Shown here: positions 41,245-50,850 of the stretch, piece after piece
How the letters are laid out: each line of letters begins with the position of its first letter
Numbering within the stretch: position 1 is the first letter of the stretch
Assembly (NCBI RefSeq): GCF_008520305.1
Contig: NZ_ML703270.1
Span: 228,895-292,894 of the forward strand
Direction of reading: 5' to 3'
DNA: 64,000 nucleotides
DNA from: Mesorhizobium sp. SARCC-RB16n
GTDB taxonomy: Bacteria; Pseudomonadota; Alphaproteobacteria; Rhizobiales; Rhizobiaceae
The notes under the pieces: generated by a model
The model's database searches: none
What the model was told of the DNA's origin: nothing
Seen by the model: only the letters and a program-made list of their open reading frames with translations
Made by a program: the position numbers and the translations under genes

Positions 41245-43524
41245 ATGGCCAGGAAAACCGAGAACAACGGTCCGTCCGTCAGCGCGCAGGAAGCGCTCGA
41301 ATTCCATGCCATGGGCCGGCCCGGCAAGCTGGAGATCGTCGCCACCAAGCCGATGACGACGCAGCGCGATCTGAGCCTCGCTTATTCGCCGGGTGTCGCC
41401 GTGCCGGTGCGCGCCATCGCCGAGGACCCATCCAGAGCCTTCGACTACACGACGCGCGGCAACATGGTCGCCGTCATCTCCAACGGCACCGCCATCCTTG
41501 GCCTCGGCAACCTCGGCGCGCTGGCCTCCAAACCGGTGATGGAAGGCAAGGCGGTGCTGTTCAAGCGCTTCGCCGATGTCGATTCCATCGACCTTGAGGT
41601 CGATACCGAGGATGCCGACGAGTTCATCAACTGCGTGCGCTTCCTCGGTCCCTCCTTCGGCGGCATCAACCTGGAAGACATCAAGGCGCCGGAGTGCTTC
41701 ATCATCGAGCAGCGCCTGCGCGAACTGATGGACATCCCGGTCTTCCACGACGACCAGCACGGCACGGCAATCATCTCGGCCGCCGGCCTGATCAACGCGC
41801 TGGAGGTAACCGGCCGCGACATGAAGACCACGAAGCTGGTCTGCAATGGTGCGGGCGCCGCCGGCATCGCCTGCATCGAACTGATGAAGGCGATGGGTTT
41901 TTCGCCCGAAAACATTACCTTGTGCGACACCAAGGGCGTGGTCTTCCAAGGCCGCACCGAAGGTATGAACCAGTGGAAGTCGGCGCATGCGGTCAAGACC
42001 GAGGCGCGTTCTCTGGCCGAAGCGCTCGACGGCGCCGATGTCTTCCTCGGCCTTTCCGCCAAGGGGGCGCTGACCACCGCCATGGTAAAGTCGATGGCCA
42101 AGAACCCGATCATCTTCGCCATGGCCAATCCCGATCCCGAAATCACCCCGGAGGAAGTGGCCGAGATCCGCACCGACGCCATCATGGCCACCGGGCGCTC
42201 GGATTACGCCAATCAGGTCAACAACGTGCTCGGCTTCCCCTACATCTTCCGCGGCGCGCTGGACGTCCGGGCCACCACCATCAACGACGACATGAAGATC
42301 GCCGCCGCCCGCGCGCTCGCCGAACTGGCGCGCCAGGACGTGCCCGACGACGTCGCCGCCGCCTATCAGGGCAACCGGCCGAAATTCGGCCCCAACTACA
42401 TCATCCCGGTGCCGTTCGACCCGCGCCTGATCTCGGCCATCCCGATTGCCGTGGCCAAGGCGGCAATGGATTCGGGCGTCGCCCGCAAGCCTATCCTCGA
42501 TCTCGACCGTTACGCGCAGGAGCTTTCCGCGCGTCGCGATCCAATCGCCTCGACCCTGCAGCGCATCTACGACCGCGTGCGCCGCCAGCCCAAGCGGATC
42601 GTCTTCGCCGAGGGCGAGGAGGAGCAGGTGATGCGCGCCGCCGTCTCCTATGTGAACCAGCGGCTCGGCACGGCCATCCTGCTTGGCCGCGACGACGTCA
42701 TCAAGGAGAACGCCAAGCACGCCGGCATCGACTTGAACAAGCAAGGCATCGAGATCATCAATGCGCGCCTGTCGCGCCGCAATTCGATCTACACCGACTA
42801 CCTCTACGAACGCATGCAGCGCAAAGGCTTCCTGTTCCGCGACTGCCAGCGGCTGATCAACAACGACCGCAACCATTTCGCCGCCTGCATGGTGGCGCTG
42901 GGCGACGCCGACGGCATCGTCACCGGCGTCACCCGCAACTATTCCACCGCGCTCGACGACATCAGGCGCGTCATCGACGCCAAGCCCGGCCACCGCGTCA
43001 TCGGCGCCTCGATCGTGCTGGCGCGCGGCCGCACGGTCATCGTCGCCGACACCGCCGTCCACGACATGCCCAACGCCGAACAGATCGCCGACATCGCCGA
43101 GGAGGCGGCCGGCTTTGCCCGCCGCATGGGCTATGAGCCGAGGCTCGCCATGCTCGCTTATTCCACCTTCGGCCATCCGCAGGGCGAGCGTTCCGAGCGC
43201 ATCCAGGAAGCCGTGCGCATTCTCGACAAGCGCCGCGTCGATTTCGAATATGACGGCGAGATGGCCGCCGACGTCGCGCTCAACGCCCGCGCCATGGCAC
43301 AATACCCGTTCATCCGTTTGACCGGCCCGGCCAACGTGCTGATCATGCCGGCGTTCCACTCGGCCTCGATCTCGACCAAGATGCTGCAGGAACTCGGCGG
43401 CTCGACCGTCATCGGCCCGCTGCTGGTCGGCCTGAACAAGCCGGTGCAGATCGTCTCGCTGAACGCCAAGGACAGCGACATCGTGAACATGGCGGCGATC
43501 GCTGCGTATACTGCGGGGACTTGA
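41245..43524 (+). CDS. NAD(P)-dependent malic enzyme with phosphotransacetylase-like C-terminal domain
   Basis: This converts malate to pyruvate and CO2. It has 759 residues in two parts. Residues about 15-430 are the malic enzyme (LAYSPGVAVPVRAIAEDPSR; the catalytic region with FHDDQHGTAIISAAGLINAL; VCNGAGAAGIACIELMKA as cofactor site). Residues about 435-755 form a phosphotransacetylase-like domain (RQPKRIVFAEGEEEQVMRAA; FGHPQGERSERIQEA). Rhizobia have two such enzymes, Dme (NAD, needed for nitrogen fixation) and Tme (NADP). Which one this is cannot be decided by eye. Confidence 0.92.
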   Translation: MARKTENNGPSVSAQEALEFHAMGRPGKLEIVATKPMTTQRDLSLAYSPGVAVPVRAIAEDPSRAFDYTTRGNMVAVISNGTAILGLGNLGALASKPVMEGKAVLFKRFADVDSIDLEVDTEDADEFINCVRFLGPSFGGINLEDIKAPECFIIEQRLRELMDIPVFHDDQHGTAIISAAGLINALEVTGRDMKTTKLVCNGAGAAGIACIELMKAMGFSPENITLCDTKGVVFQGRTEGMNQWKSAHAVKTEARSLAEALDGADVFLGLSAKGALTTAMVKSMAKNPIIFAMANPDPEITPEEVAEIRTDAIMATGRSDYANQVNNVLGFPYIFRGALDVRATTINDDMKIAAARALAELARQDVPDDVAAAYQGNRPKFGPNYIIPVPFDPRLISAIPIAVAKAAMDSGVARKPILDLDRYAQELSARRDPIASTLQRIYDRVRRQPKRIVFAEGEEEQVMRAAVSYVNQRLGTAILLGRDDVIKENAKHAGIDLNKQGIEIINARLSRRNSIYTDYLYERMQRKGFLFRDCQRLINNDRNHFAACMVALGDADGIVTGVTRNYSTALDDIRRVIDAKPGHRVIGASIVLARGRTVIVADTAVHDMPNAEQIADIAEEAAGFARRMGYEPRLAMLAYSTFGHPQGERSERIQEAVRILDKRRVDFEYDGEMAADVALNARAMAQYPFIRLTGPANVLIMPAFHSASISTKMLQELGGSTVIGPLLVGLNKPVQIVSLNAKDSDIVNMAAIAAYTAGT

Positions 43525-43548
43525 GGAGCGTCCCGCGTAGCGGACGCC

Positions 43549-44451
43549 TCACGGCAGCCGCATCACCTGCTTGTGCTTGGCAATCTCCGACAGCAGCCAA
43601 TCTCGGAACAGCCTGACGCTGGTTGAATTGCCCGGTTTCTGCTGCAGGCAGTAGCTCTGTGGAATCGTGTGCCGGATCGTGAATGGCGCGACCAACTGGC
43701 CGCTGGCCAGCAGGTCCTCGACCATGATGTTGTCGGCCAGTGCCACGCCGCCCCCATTGACGGCCTCACGGATGGCAAGCGTCGGGTCGTGGAAGATCGG
43801 ACCGGGCTTCGCGTCCAATCCGGCGAGCCCCTCCTTCTCGAACCATTCCTCCCACCACACCGTGGTGTTTTCGTGCAGCAGCCGGCAGCTTGCGAGATCG
43901 GCCGGTTTTCTCGGCGCATTCTTTTTGTCGAGCAGGGCGGGCGAACAGACCGGAAAGATGACGAGGGAGACAAGCGGAATGACCGAGGGATCGCCGGTAT
44001 CCACGGTAAACAGCACCCGTAGGTCGGCGCTCGGGTTTCCGCCCCGGTTCTCGTCGTCATGGATCGAGATGTCGAGTTCGCAGTCGGGATGCCGGTCGCG
44101 AAAGCGCGGCAAGCGATCGGCGAGCCAGAGATTCATGAAGGTGGCGTTGATCGACAGCGAAGCCCGCTTGGCCTTGCGGCTTACCGCCTGTTCGCCGGTT
44201 TCCTCGGTCGCATTCTCGATCTCACGAAAAGCCGCCGACAGCCGACGGGCGTAGTGTGTCGCCTTCGGCGTCAGTGCCACTTGCCGGAAGCCGCGTTCGA
44301 ACAGGTCGATGCCCAGCGCCTGTTCCAGCAGCCGGATGTGGCGGCTTACCGCCGAAGGGGTGAGCCGCAGTTCGTCCGCCGCTTCCTTGAAGCTGCGCAG
44401 CCGTGCCGCCGCTTCGAAAGCCCTGATGGCATTCAGTGAGGGGAGCTTCAT
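43549..44451 (-). CDS. LysR-family regulator, GcvA-like
   Basis: This transcriptional regulator has 300 residues. The N-terminal winged helix is MKLPSLNAIRAFEAAARLRS, then FKEAADELRLTPSAVSRHIR; the effector domain covers about 90-295 (PLVSLVIFPVCSPALL; HDPTLAIREAVNGGGVALAD). The start at 44451 gives the typical GcvA N-terminus. It is divergent from the polyamine-type binding protein gene, with 119 bp between, so it probably controls that operon. No clear T-N11-A site stands out. The effector is unknown. Confidence 0.88.
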   Translation of the reverse strand: MKLPSLNAIRAFEAAARLRSFKEAADELRLTPSAVSRHIRLLEQALGIDLFERGFRQVALTPKATHYARRLSAAFREIENATEETGEQAVSRKAKRASLSINATFMNLWLADRLPRFRDRHPDCELDISIHDDENRGGNPSADLRVLFTVDTGDPSVIPLVSLVIFPVCSPALLDKKNAPRKPADLASCRLLHENTTVWWEEWFEKEGLAGLDAKPGPIFHDPTLAIREAVNGGGVALADNIMVEDLLASGQLVAPFTIRHTIPQSYCLQQKPGNSTSVRLFRDWLLSEIAKHKQVMRLP

Positions 44452-44570
44452 GGGTCGATGAGACAGCATCAGGTGAATTTTTGTCAACTGACTCGGGCCG
44501 AAAAGCCGTTTGTCTGAAGATGTCGCGTCCGTCAGTTTGTGGCCATAGCCCTCTGCTGGAAAGCCGCCCC

Positions 44571-45677
44571 ATGCGCCGCCTCGCCCTGCTTGCCGCTTCG
44601 ATGCTTTGCGTCTCCGCCTCCTCCTCGCTTTGCGGCGCAGCCGCCGCCGAGGACAAGACCGTCAACATCTTCTTCTGGTACGACTACGTTCCGGCCGACA
44701 CGATCGCGGAATTCGAAAAACAGACCGGCATCAAGGTGGTCTACGACACCTTCGATTCCGTCGACATGCTGACGACCAAGGCGCTGACCGGAGGCTCAGG
44801 CTACGACATCATCATGCCGGGCGCGGCGCTGGTCGGACAATATGCCAAGGCCGGCGCCATTCAGAAACTCGACAAGGCCAAAATTCCGAATGCAGATGGC
44901 CTGAACCCTGACATCATGGCGTTCCTCGCCCGGCAGGATCCAGGCAATGTCTACGCGATCCCCTACGCCTATGGCACCACGGGCATCATGTATAACCCGG
45001 CCAAGATCGCTGAACGGATGAAGGATGCGCCGGTTGACAGCCTCGACATGATCTTCAAGCCGGAGATCGCGGCCAAATTCCAGGATTGCGGCATCGCCAT
45101 GGTCGATTCGCCGGAAGGCGTGATGTCGGTGGCGCTGAACTATCTCGGCTTCGATCCATTCTCCACCAACGAGGCCGAACTGCGCAAAGCCGGCGCATTG
45201 CTGGCCGCTATCAAGCCTTATATCAGGCATTTCAAATCGGGTTCGATCATGAGCGAACTTGCAGCGGGCGACCTTTGCCTGGCGCTCGGCTGGAGCGGAG
45301 ATGCAATCGGCGCCAACGCCAGGGCGGCGGATTCCAAGAGCGGCGTAGAAGTGCGCTATTCCGTACCTAGGGAAGGCACCGAGATATTCTTCGACGTGAT
45401 GACCGTCCCGGTCGATGCGCCGCATCCCGAAAATGCGCATGCCCTGATGAATTTCCTGATGGCACCGCAAGTCAGCGCCCGCTTCACCAACGCGACGCTC
45501 TACCCCAATGCCGTGCAGGCAGCGACGCCTTTGGTGGATGAAACCGTGCGCGACAATCCAAACATCTATTTCTCGAAAGACATCCTGAAGCGGCTGTTCG
45601 CTGCCCAGCCGCGCGACCCGAAATCGCTGCGTGTGGTCACCCGCCTCTGGACGAGTTTCGTCACCGGCACGGACTGA
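44571..45677 (+). CDS. periplasmic polyamine-type ABC binding protein (PotF-like)
   Basis: The protein has 368 residues. The signal peptide is 1-26 (MRRLALLAASMLCVSASSSL, cleaved near AAAEDK). The mature part begins VNIFFWYDYVPADTIAEFEK with KVVYDTFDSVDMLTTKALTG, close to spermidine/putrescine binding proteins. Pocket-type residues include W and D (LGWSGDAIGANARAADSKSG). No permease or ATPase gene is adjacent. Next on the strand, 49 bp away, is an agmatinase gene, suggesting that the two serve polyamine or agmatine use. Confidence 0.85.
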   Translation: MRRLALLAASMLCVSASSSLCGAAAAEDKTVNIFFWYDYVPADTIAEFEKQTGIKVVYDTFDSVDMLTTKALTGGSGYDIIMPGAALVGQYAKAGAIQKLDKAKIPNADGLNPDIMAFLARQDPGNVYAIPYAYGTTGIMYNPAKIAERMKDAPVDSLDMIFKPEIAAKFQDCGIAMVDSPEGVMSVALNYLGFDPFSTNEAELRKAGALLAAIKPYIRHFKSGSIMSELAAGDLCLALGWSGDAIGANARAADSKSGVEVRYSVPREGTEIFFDVMTVPVDAPHPENAHALMNFLMAPQVSARFTNATLYPNAVQAATPLVDETVRDNPNIYFSKDILKRLFAAQPRDPKSLRVVTRLWTSFVTGTD

Positions 45678-45726
45678 GCTTTACCTGTCAAATCCCCTTA
45701 TCCCTCGAAATTGGACCTCGGCAAAA

Positions 45727-46686
45727 ATGCTGCAACCCCTTCATCGTGCCCGTGAAACCGACGATGCCGTCTTCGGCAAACATATCCATGGCGGTTCGCA
45801 TGAGCCGGTCTACAGCGGCGTGCTCTCTTTCATGCGCCGCCGGCTGAGCCGCGATCTCGCAGGCGTCGACGTCGCCATCTGGGGGATTCCGTTTGATGCG
45901 GCCGTCTCCAACCGCCCAGGCGCCCGTTTCGGACCGCAAGGCGTGCGGCGCGCTTCGGCGATCCTCGAGGGCGATCCGCAATATCCTTTCCGGGCCGATC
46001 CGTTCGAAAGGCTGGCGGTCGTCGACTATGGCGACTGCGGGCTCGACTTCGGCAGGCATGACGACACGCCGCAACAGATCGAGGCGCAAGCGAGCGAGGT
46101 CGTCGATGCCGGCGTGAAGCTGCTGTCCATCGGCGGCGACCATTATGTGACCTGGCCGCTGCTTCGAGCCCATGCGAAAAAATACGGCCCGATGGCGCTG
46201 GTCCAGTTCGACGCCCATCAGGACACCTGGTTCGACGAGGACAGCCGCATCGACCATGGTTCGTTTGTCGCCAGGGCCGTTCGCGAAGGCATTGTCAGGC
46301 CGGACCGGTCCATCCAGGTCGGCATCCGCACCCATGCGCCCGAAACCTGCGGTCTCGAGATACTTTACGGAGAAGATGTCGCCGAGCTTGGCGTCGCGGG
46401 CGTCGTCGAGCGGATCAAGGCTCGCGTCGGCGATGCCAGGACCTATCTGACCTTCGACATCGATTGCCTCGATCCGGCCTATGCGCCAGGTACGGGCACT
46501 CCGGTCGCGGGCGGTCTGTCCTCTCGCGAGGCGCTGATGATCCTGCGCCGGCTCGGTTCGCTCGACATTGTCGGTGCCGACGTTGTCGAGGTGGCCCCCG
46601 CCTATGACCACGCCGATGTCACGTCACTTGCCGGAGCGGCGGTGCTGCAGCACTATCTCGGCCTGCTCGCCGAACGAAAGGGCTGA
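45727..46686 (+). CDS. speB: agmatinase / ureohydrolase (arginase superfamily)
   Basis: This hydrolyses agmatine (or a related guanidino compound) to putrescine and urea. It has 319 residues from the ATG at 45727. Binuclear manganese ligands are clear: SIGGDHYVTWPLL (H), LVQFDAHQDTW (D-x-H-x-D) and YLTFDIDCLDPAYAPGTGTP (D-x-D). The ending SLAGAAVLQHYLGLLAERKG fits agmatinases. Agmatinase is the most probable but guanidino-acid hydrolases look alike. It is co-directional with the polyamine-type binding protein. Confidence 0.87.
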   Translation: MLQPLHRARETDDAVFGKHIHGGSHEPVYSGVLSFMRRRLSRDLAGVDVAIWGIPFDAAVSNRPGARFGPQGVRRASAILEGDPQYPFRADPFERLAVVDYGDCGLDFGRHDDTPQQIEAQASEVVDAGVKLLSIGGDHYVTWPLLRAHAKKYGPMALVQFDAHQDTWFDEDSRIDHGSFVARAVREGIVRPDRSIQVGIRTHAPETCGLEILYGEDVAELGVAGVVERIKARVGDARTYLTFDIDCLDPAYAPGTGTPVAGGLSSREALMILRRLGSLDIVGADVVEVAPAYDHADVTSLAGAAVLQHYLGLLAERKG

Positions 46687-46697
46687 CCGCGCCGACT

Positions 46698-47396
46698 TCA
46701 GCCTGGCGCGAACATCCGCGCCGCCTCGACCACCTCTTCCGCCTGGTCCTGCCGCAGCAGGTCGATCGGAATGCGGCCGTCGAGCTGTGCCGCCGGGCGG
46801 GTCAGCCACAGCCATGCGAGCCTCGGGTTGCCGATCAGCTCCAGCACGTCGCTGATGCCCGCCACCGGCCTGCCGTCGACGAACTGCGCCAGCGGGAAGA
46901 CGTGCTTGCGGCCGCCCTTGCGCAACGCGATGACGTCGCCGCGCCGTTGCCAGCGGTGTAGGGTCGAGCGGGCGATGCGCAGGTTCTCCTCCAGGTAGGT
47001 CGAGCCGGCGACGCGGCCGGCCCAGTCCTCGATCAGCATCGATTCGAGGTCGTCGGACTGCGAGAGCGCCGGAAGTGTCTCGGACTCTGCCGAGAGCGTC
47101 ATAGTGCCAGCGGTGCCGGCTTCGCTGCGGCGCGCGGCTTCTGCCGCCAGCGCGCGCACGAATTTCTGGGCTAGACCCGGAAGGTCGGCATGGATGGCGT
47201 CGATGGCGCGCTGGTGCTTGGGCGACAGCAAGGTGACCGCGGACGCTATGCTGCCGGCGATCTTGCCGACCGAGACCATTGTGGGGCCATTGATGGCCTC
47301 GTCATAGTGGGCAAGCGCACGCTCGACCTTTTCCGCGACCATGTCGGCGAAATCGTCCTGCGTGATGCCGGTTGTCTTAGTCTGAAATCTGGTCAT
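46698..47396 (-). CDS. MbcA/ParS/Xre antitoxin-like protein without adjacent toxin
   Basis: The protein has 232 residues from the ATG at 47396 (MTRFQTKTTGITQDDFADMV). The middle part has a helix-turn-helix (YLEENLRIARSTLHRWQRRG, then VIALRKGGRKHVFPLAQFVD) similar to excisionase-type domains. The C-terminus (GISDVLELIGNPRLAWLWLT then PAAQLDGRIPIDLL) resembles the toxin-binding domain of MbcA/ParS/Xre antitoxins, which pair with RES toxins. No RES toxin is found on either side: agmatinase converges at 46686, and 47397-47845 holds only a repeat. It may have been recruited as a regulator. Confidence 0.65.
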   Translation of the reverse strand: MTRFQTKTTGITQDDFADMVAEKVERALAHYDEAINGPTMVSVGKIAGSIASAVTLLSPKHQRAIDAIHADLPGLAQKFVRALAAEAARRSEAGTAGTMTLSAESETLPALSQSDDLESMLIEDWAGRVAGSTYLEENLRIARSTLHRWQRRGDVIALRKGGRKHVFPLAQFVDGRPVAGISDVLELIGNPRLAWLWLTRPAAQLDGRIPIDLLRQDQAEEVVEAARMFAPG

Positions 47397-47622
47397 GCAT
47401 CTGTCTTCTGGGCCGCGCGCTCTCCTCCCTCCAGCCGCGGCCGGTTGTTGAACGGTTACGGCGGAAAGCGGAAAGCGCGACAGCAACACATGCAGCGACC
47501 CGACAGGTTGCTGTCCTGCATTGCTCCACACCTCAATAAGCATGCCGAAATGTCAGTCACGGCACGCTCTCATTTTCGTGTAGGAGCGCTATGTGACAGC
47601 TGCGCGACGGTGGGCGAGACGG

Positions 47623-47842
47623 CGAAGCTGCCGATCTCCCCCTCGTGGGGAGATGCCCGGCAGGGCAGAGGGGGGCGCAAAGGATCGCTACATAGCGGTA
47701 CTTGTGTTCACACGTGCGGCCGCTTGGCATCGCCTGGGGGAATGCCGTCGGTTGGCAGGGAAAACCTCGAGATGTTGGCGGGACAACGCCCCCCTCTGGC
47801 CTGCCGGCCATCTCCCCCACGATGGGGGAGATCGGCAGCTTC
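47623..47842. repeat. large intergenic repeat, second RIME-like family
   Basis: GAAGCTGCCGATCTCCCCCT near 47624 and its near-complement ending GGAGATCGGCAGCTTC at 47842 enclose about 170 bp. Inner palindromes carry GGCAGGGCAGAGGGGGGC and GCCCCCCTCTGGCCTGCCGG. A related copy is at 55823-55982. It touches the 3' end of the sugar kinase gene. The remaining bases, 47397-47622, show only the upstream region of the Xre-like gene. Confidence 0.8.
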
Positions 47843-47845
47843 ACC

Positions 47846-48838
47846 CTACAACAATCCCGCCTGCTCGGCCTCTTTGCGCAGGTTTTGCCGTGGCCTTGGG
47901 CCGATCTGCTGGATCACCAATCCGGCCGCCAGTGAGCCAAGATCGCCGCAGGTCTGGAGGTCGCGGCCCTGTGTATAACCATGCAGGAAACCGGCGGCGT
48001 AGAGGTCGCCGGCGCCCGTCGTGTCGACAAGCTCCTTGATGGCGGTTGCCTTTATGACCACGGTCTCGTCGCCCCGCACGATGACCGAGCCCTTTTCGGA
48101 ACGGGTCACCGCCGCGATCTTGCAATCCTTGCGGATCTGCGCCACCGCCTCGTCGAATGACGAGGTCTGGTAAAGCGACTTGATCTCGTGGCTGTTGGCA
48201 AAAACGATGTCGACCGTGCCCGAACGCATCAGGTCGAGGAACTCGTCGCGGTAGCGGTCGACGCAGAACGAATCGGAGAGTGTCATGGACACTTCGCGGC
48301 CAGCCGCGTGCGCCAGCCTGGCCGTCTGCCGGATGGCTTCCTTGGCGCGCGGCGGATCCCACAGATAGCCCTCGAAATAGGTCACCTTGGCGCCCGCCGC
48401 CTTGTCGGCCTCGACATCTTCCGGCCCGAGTTCGACGCAGGCGCCGAGATAGGTGTTCATTGAGCGCTCACCGTCGGGGGTGACGAAGATCATCGAGCGC
48501 GCCGTAGGCGGCTCGCCCTCGAGCGGCTTGGTGTCGAAGGCGACGCCCTGCGCATGGATATCGTGCGCGTAGATTTCGCCCAGCGCATCGTTGGAGACCT
48601 TGCCGAAGAAGGCGGCACGTCCGCCGAAGGAGGCGACACCAGCCGCCGTGTTGCCGGCGCTGCCGCCGGAGGCCTCGATCGCCGGGCCCATGCGGCTGTA
48701 GAGCAATTCGGCGCGGTGTGTGTCTATGAGGTTCATCGCGCCCTTGATGATGCCGTTGGTCTGGAGGAAGTCCTCCTCGCACTGGGCGATGATGTCGACA
48801 ATCGCATTGCCGATGCAAAGCACGTCATAATCCGGCAT
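47846..48838 (-). CDS. PfkB-family adenosine-kinase-like sugar kinase
   Basis: This is a ribokinase-family enzyme of 330 residues. The start is MPDYDVLCIGNAIVDIIAQC. The substrate-binding GGSAGNTAAGVASFGGRAAF motif (the family's first signature) and the C-terminal VDTTGAGDLYAAGFLHGYTQ with catalytic D are clear. It fits the adenosine kinase branch common in rhizobia. The start at 48838 has GGAG upstream; an ATG 13 codons earlier is less supported. The 3' end abuts a repeat. Confidence 0.9.
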   Translation of the reverse strand: MPDYDVLCIGNAIVDIIAQCEEDFLQTNGIIKGAMNLIDTHRAELLYSRMGPAIEASGGSAGNTAAGVASFGGRAAFFGKVSNDALGEIYAHDIHAQGVAFDTKPLEGEPPTARSMIFVTPDGERSMNTYLGACVELGPEDVEADKAAGAKVTYFEGYLWDPPRAKEAIRQTARLAHAAGREVSMTLSDSFCVDRYRDEFLDLMRSGTVDIVFANSHEIKSLYQTSSFDEAVAQIRKDCKIAAVTRSEKGSVIVRGDETVVIKATAIKELVDTTGAGDLYAAGFLHGYTQGRDLQTCGDLGSLAAGLVIQQIGPRPRQNLRKEAEQAGLL

Positions 48839-48893
48839 CAATGTCTCCGCCAAAAACCCGGGCCGGCTTCTTGCCATGCCCGCGCGGGTCTAC

Positions 48894-48927
48894 AGCATGA
48901 CCCTGAAAACTGGCAACCGATTTTCTG
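48894..48927. repeat. short palindromic intergenic repeat
   Basis: GCATGACCCTGAAAACTGGC followed by AACCGATTTTC closely resembles the repeat at 7578. It lies upstream of the sugar kinase gene. Confidence 0.6.
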
Positions 48928-49114
48928 TCGTTGCCGGCGTGGCGGCGAGGCCCATCGCTTGTCGAACAAGCCCGCAACTGCGTGCCTGCAAGACAGTTTT
49001 GAACATGGTTTTCGTTGCACCCAGGCGCTACGACAATTCGACCGTGGCCGAAGCATTTCGTCGTGGGGTTGCCTAAAAGAGCTTGTTCGATCCTGATCCG
49101 AAGGCGGCAAGCCC

Positions 49115-50017
49115 ATGTCTGCAAAGAGCGATACGACCACCGACCTGGCGCTGCTCGGCGTGCTCGCGGTGCTGTGGGGCGCGTCCTACACCTTCATCAA
49201 GATCGGCGTCGAGACCATCCCGCCCATCACCTTCATCGCCGCCCGCACCTTGATCGCCGGCGGCATCCTGTTCGCCATCATCCGATGGCGCGGGCTTGCC
49301 ATGCCGGGCGATGCGGCAAGCTGGCGCCGCTTCGCCTTCCAGGCCTGCCTCAACAGCGTCGTCCCGTTCACCCTGGTTGCTGCGGCCGAGCGCTCGGTCG
49401 ACGCCGGACTTGCCACCATCCTCAACGCCACCTCGCCGATCTTCACCTTCCTGCTGACGGCGCTCATCACCCGCCATGAGCCGGTCACGGTGCGCAAACT
49501 GCTTGGCGTCGGCGCCGGCATAGCCGGCATCTGTCTGATCATCGGCACCGAGGCGCTGGGTGGTCTCGGTCACCAGTTCTGGGCGCAGTTGGCCATCGTT
49601 GCCGCAACGGTCTGCTATGCATGTGCCGCGATCTTCGGCCGCGGCTTCAAGGGCCTCGATCCCATGCTTCCCGCCGCCGGTTCGATGCTGTGCGGCGCCG
49701 TCATGCTGGTGCCGCTCAGCCTGATGGTCGACCAGCCGTGGACACTGGCGCCTTCGGCGGCTTCCATTCTCGCTTTGCTCGGCCTGTCGGTGTTTTCGAC
49801 GGCACTTGCTTTCGTCATCTATTTCCGTCTGATCCACACGCTGGGTTCGGTTGGCACCACGTCACAGGCCTATCTGCGCGTGCCCATCGGTGTCGGCATC
49901 GGCGCCGTCTTCCTCGGTGAAAGTCTGGGCCCCGCGGCTTGGCTCGGCATGGGTTTCGTCGTTGCCGGTGTGGCGGCCATGACCATACCGGTCCGCAAGC
50001 CGGCCTTCGCCCGATAG
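49115..50017 (+). CDS. EamA/DMT-superfamily transporter
   Basis: This inner-membrane transporter has 300 residues with ten predicted helices in two EamA repeats (about 10-140 and 155-290). The motif WGASYTFIKIGVETIPPITF near the start and the end region AYLRVPIGVGIGAVFLGESL are typical. It belongs to the drug/metabolite exporters; the substrate cannot be assigned. It is followed by the CysZ-like gene 119 bp downstream on the same strand. Confidence 0.88.
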   Translation: MSAKSDTTTDLALLGVLAVLWGASYTFIKIGVETIPPITFIAARTLIAGGILFAIIRWRGLAMPGDAASWRRFAFQACLNSVVPFTLVAAAERSVDAGLATILNATSPIFTFLLTALITRHEPVTVRKLLGVGAGIAGICLIIGTEALGGLGHQFWAQLAIVAATVCYACAAIFGRGFKGLDPMLPAAGSMLCGAVMLVPLSLMVDQPWTLAPSAASILALLGLSVFSTALAFVIYFRLIHTLGSVGTTSQAYLRVPIGVGIGAVFLGESLGPAAWLGMGFVVAGVAAMTIPVRKPAFAR

Positions 50018-50136
50018 ACAGATTTTCGGGTGAGTGCGGGGCTGGCAACGGCCCGCGCTTGTGCTCGCAGGCCGCACTGCCTATCTCGGGAGCGTCCTGC
50101 CTGCGGCTGAGTCCGCTGACCTGGGGTTGAAACACG

Positions 50137-50847
50137 GTGATTTTCGACGCTGCCCGCACCGCGGCCCTGGAGTTGTTGTCGCCCCCGTTTCGCGCCGTGT
50201 TCATCAAGACGCTTGGCCTGACCCTGCTGGCGCTGCTCGCTTTGTGGTTCGGCCTGACCAGCCTCGTTGAATGGCTGGCCCTGCCGTGGCTCCAGACATT
50301 GTTGCCCGGCATGCCCTCCTGGGCCGGCTGGCTGGGCGGCATCGTCGCCGCGATCGCGCTGGCCTTCGGCATGGCGCTGCTCGTCGCGCCGGTCACGGCC
50401 GTCATCGCCGGCCTGTTCCTCGACGAAGTCGCTGATGTGGTCGAGCGCACCGACTATCCCGCCGACCCGGCCGGACGCGCCATGCCGGCATTGCGCTCGC
50501 TGGTGCTGGCGATAAAATTCTTCGGCGTCGTCATCCTGGGCAACATCGTCGCCTTGCTGCTTCTGCTGGTGCCGGGCATCAACATCGCCGCCTTCTTCAT
50601 CGTCAACGGCTACCTGCTCGGACGCGAATTCTTCGAATTCGCCGCCATGCGCTTTCGCGGGGAAGAAGAGGCCAGGGCTTTGCGCCGGCGCTATGCCGGC
50701 ACGGTCTTTCTTTCCGGGCTGGTGATCGCGGCCTTCCTTGCCGTGCCGCTGCTCAACCTGCTGACGCCGCTTTTCGCCGCCGCCATGATGGTGCATCTGC
50801 ATAAGGCGATTGCGGCGCGGGAAATGGCCCGCCCCGCACGCGGTTGA
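50137..50847 (+). CDS. EI24/CysZ-like membrane protein
   Basis: The protein has 236 residues, starts at GTG (50137) and has about four to six membrane helices (TLLALLALWFGLTSLVEWLA; LGGIVAAIALAFGMALLVAP; AIKFFGVVILGNIVALLLLL). The segment VTAVIAGLFLDEVADVVERT and the later FFIVNGYLLGREFFEFAAMR are characteristic of EI24/CysZ proteins, some of which take up sulfate. Sulfate transport here is not proven. It converges with the hydroxyproline dehydratase gene, 3 bp away. Confidence 0.82.
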   Translation: MIFDAARTAALELLSPPFRAVFIKTLGLTLLALLALWFGLTSLVEWLALPWLQTLLPGMPSWAGWLGGIVAAIALAFGMALLVAPVTAVIAGLFLDEVADVVERTDYPADPAGRAMPALRSLVLAIKFFGVVILGNIVALLLLLVPGINIAAFFIVNGYLLGREFFEFAAMRFRGEEEARALRRRYAGTVFLSGLVIAAFLAVPLLNLLTPLFAAAMMVHLHKAIAAREMARPARG

Positions 50848-50850
50848 GCT

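Noticed and set aside
41206-43359. 717-codon minus-strand frame over the malic enzyme
   Set aside because: Shadow of the conserved malic enzyme gene in GC-rich DNA.
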